DNA of 6,525 nt from Acidimicrobiales bacterium (GTDB lineage Bacteria > Actinomycetota > Acidimicrobiia > Acidimicrobiales > SZUA-35), in NCBI GenBank assembly GCA_013003325.1, contig JABDJU010000254.1, positions 1-6,525 on the forward strand. Direction: 5' to 3'. The stretch's first letter is position 1. Every line of letters starts with the position of its first letter. The translations under genes were made by a program, and so were the position numbers. This document shows, in pieces, positions 5,686 to 6,525 of the stretch. Below the pieces are notes generated by a model. That model did not search any database and had not been told where the DNA came from. It saw only the letters and a list, made by a program, of their open reading frames with translations.

Positions 5686-6525
5686 GTGGGTGTACAGACG
5701 GCGCATGCGGTAGCGCAGCGCAAGACGGCCATGAACTGGATGCTCCGGGATGTGCACGCTCTCGAACACATGCTCGGCGAAGCGATGTTCGATCGGTCTC
5801 ATCCCCATATCGGCGCCGAACAGGAGATGTTCCTGGTCGACAGTGCGTGGCAAGCCTCCCCGATCGCGGCCGAGCTGCTGGAGCTGGTCGCCGACCACCA
5901 CTTCACCCACGAAATCGGTGCGTTCAACCTCGAGATCAACCTCGACCCCCAGCGTTTCGAAGGGTCCTGTTTTCGGCTGCTCCACGAACAGCTCGATTCT
6001 CTGTTGGCTGAGGGACGCCGGGCCGCCCATACCTTGGATCATGAGATCGTGCTCAGCGGGATTCTCCCGACCCTGCGGCTGGGCGACATTCAACTCACCA
6101 ACATGGTTCAGAATCCCCGGTACCTGGCATTGAACGAGGCGCTGATGGAGATGCGGGGCGAGGATGTCGACCTTCAGATTTCGGGGATCGACGAACTCCA
6201 TGTGCGCCATGGGTCGGTGATGGCCGAAGCGTGCAACGCCAGTTTCCAGGTCCACCTCCAGGTGACCCCCGATGAGTTCGCCAATACCTACAACCTGGCC
6301 CAACTGGTCGCCGGCCCGACGCTGTCTGCGTGTACCAACTCTCCCATTCTCTTCGGCAAGCATCTGTGGGCGGAGACCCGGATCCCGCTGTTCGAACAGA
6401 GCGTCGACACCCGTCGATCGGGGCAGCACCTTCGACAGCGAGAGGGCCGGGTCACCTTCGGCTCTCGCTGGGTTCAGGAATCGGTGGCCGAGCTCTTCAA
6501 AGAAGACATAACGCGATATCGACCC
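5686..6525 (+). CDS. GCS2-family glutamate-cysteine ligase-like protein, N-terminal part (3' end outside window)
   Basis: GTG at 5686 opens a frame of 280 codons that is still open at the window edge. A TGA at 5680-5682 in the same frame makes this GTG the earliest possible start. The N-terminus (Met-Gly-Val-Gln, then MLRDVHALEHML) matches the pattern I recall for a family annotated as GCS2 or CBS-domain proteins. Landmarks: IGAEQEMFLVD (residues 42-52) and FNLEINLDP (80-88) are the acidic metal/ATP-binding strands of the glutamine-synthetase-like ligase fold. CNASFQVHLQVTPDEF and NSPILFGKHLWAETR correspond to the GCS2 segments usually written as H-x-H and A-N-SP with a downstream Arg. The reaction is expected to be ATP-dependent joining of a carboxylate, often the gamma-carboxyl of glutamate, to an amine; the real substrate is unknown. 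Homologs of this subtype often carry C-terminal CBS domains, which would lie beyond the window. It is transcribed divergently from the peptidase. Confidence 0.82.
   Translation, partial: MGVQTAHAVAQRKTAMNWMLRDVHALEHMLGEAMFDRSHPHIGAEQEMFLVDSAWQASPIAAELLELVADHHFTHEIGAFNLEINLDPQRFEGSCFRLLHEQLDSLLAEGRRAAHTLDHEIVLSGILPTLRLGDIQLTNMVQNPRYLALNEALMEMRGEDVDLQISGIDELHVRHGSVMAEACNASFQVHLQVTPDEFANTYNLAQLVAGPTLSACTNSPILFGKHLWAETRIPLFEQSVDTRRSGQHLRQREGRVTFGSRWVQESVAELFKEDITRYRP

Noticed and set aside
1..6525. A novel defence, mobile or RNA-based system
   Set aside because: No repeats in array form, no integrase, transposase, recombinase, nuclease or toxin-like genes, no tRNA or rRNA, and all six genes belong to known families.

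Overview
This GC-rich window holds six genes with little DNA between them. It reads as ordinary chromosomal housekeeping sequence from a free-living bacterium. Gene content (an HrpA helicase with a full C-terminal extension, a VOC protein, an M3 peptidase and a GCS2-like ligase), codon use and -10-like boxes placed right at start codons suggest a high-GC actinomycete, possibly of the Acidimicrobiia. That placement is inference from style, not from a marker gene.

Layout. Positions 1-2216 (+) are the 3' part of hrpA, running in from outside the window. Positions 2241-2594 (+) encode a small PGPGW-type membrane protein. Positions 2644-3282 (+) are udk, uridine kinase. Positions 3304-3678 (+) encode a small VOC/glyoxalase-fold protein. 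These four are co-oriented with gaps of 24, 49 and 21 nt, and each of the last three has a TANNNT box 6-8 nt before its start codon and no Shine-Dalgarno sequence. They are therefore probably transcribed separately as leaderless mRNAs even though they look like an operon. Positions 3679-5505 (-) encode an M3 (PepF-like) zinc oligoendopeptidase that meets the VOC gene tail to tail with no intervening base. A 180-nt divergent promoter region (5506-5685) separates it from the last gene, 5686 to the window end (+). That gene is the N-terminal 280 residues of a GCS2-family (glutamate-cysteine ligase-like) protein, begins at GTG and is cut by the window edge.

The genes do not form an obvious pathway: RNA helicase/ribosome maintenance, pyrimidine salvage, peptide turnover and a putative ATP-dependent carboxylate-amine ligase. 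I see no mobile element, CRISPR array, RNA gene, toxin-antitoxin pair or defence system. The more interesting points are the serial leaderless promoters, the GCS2-like protein of uncertain substrate, the inverted repeats in the promoter regions, and a Thr-Asp repeat at the uncertain N-terminus of the peptidase.
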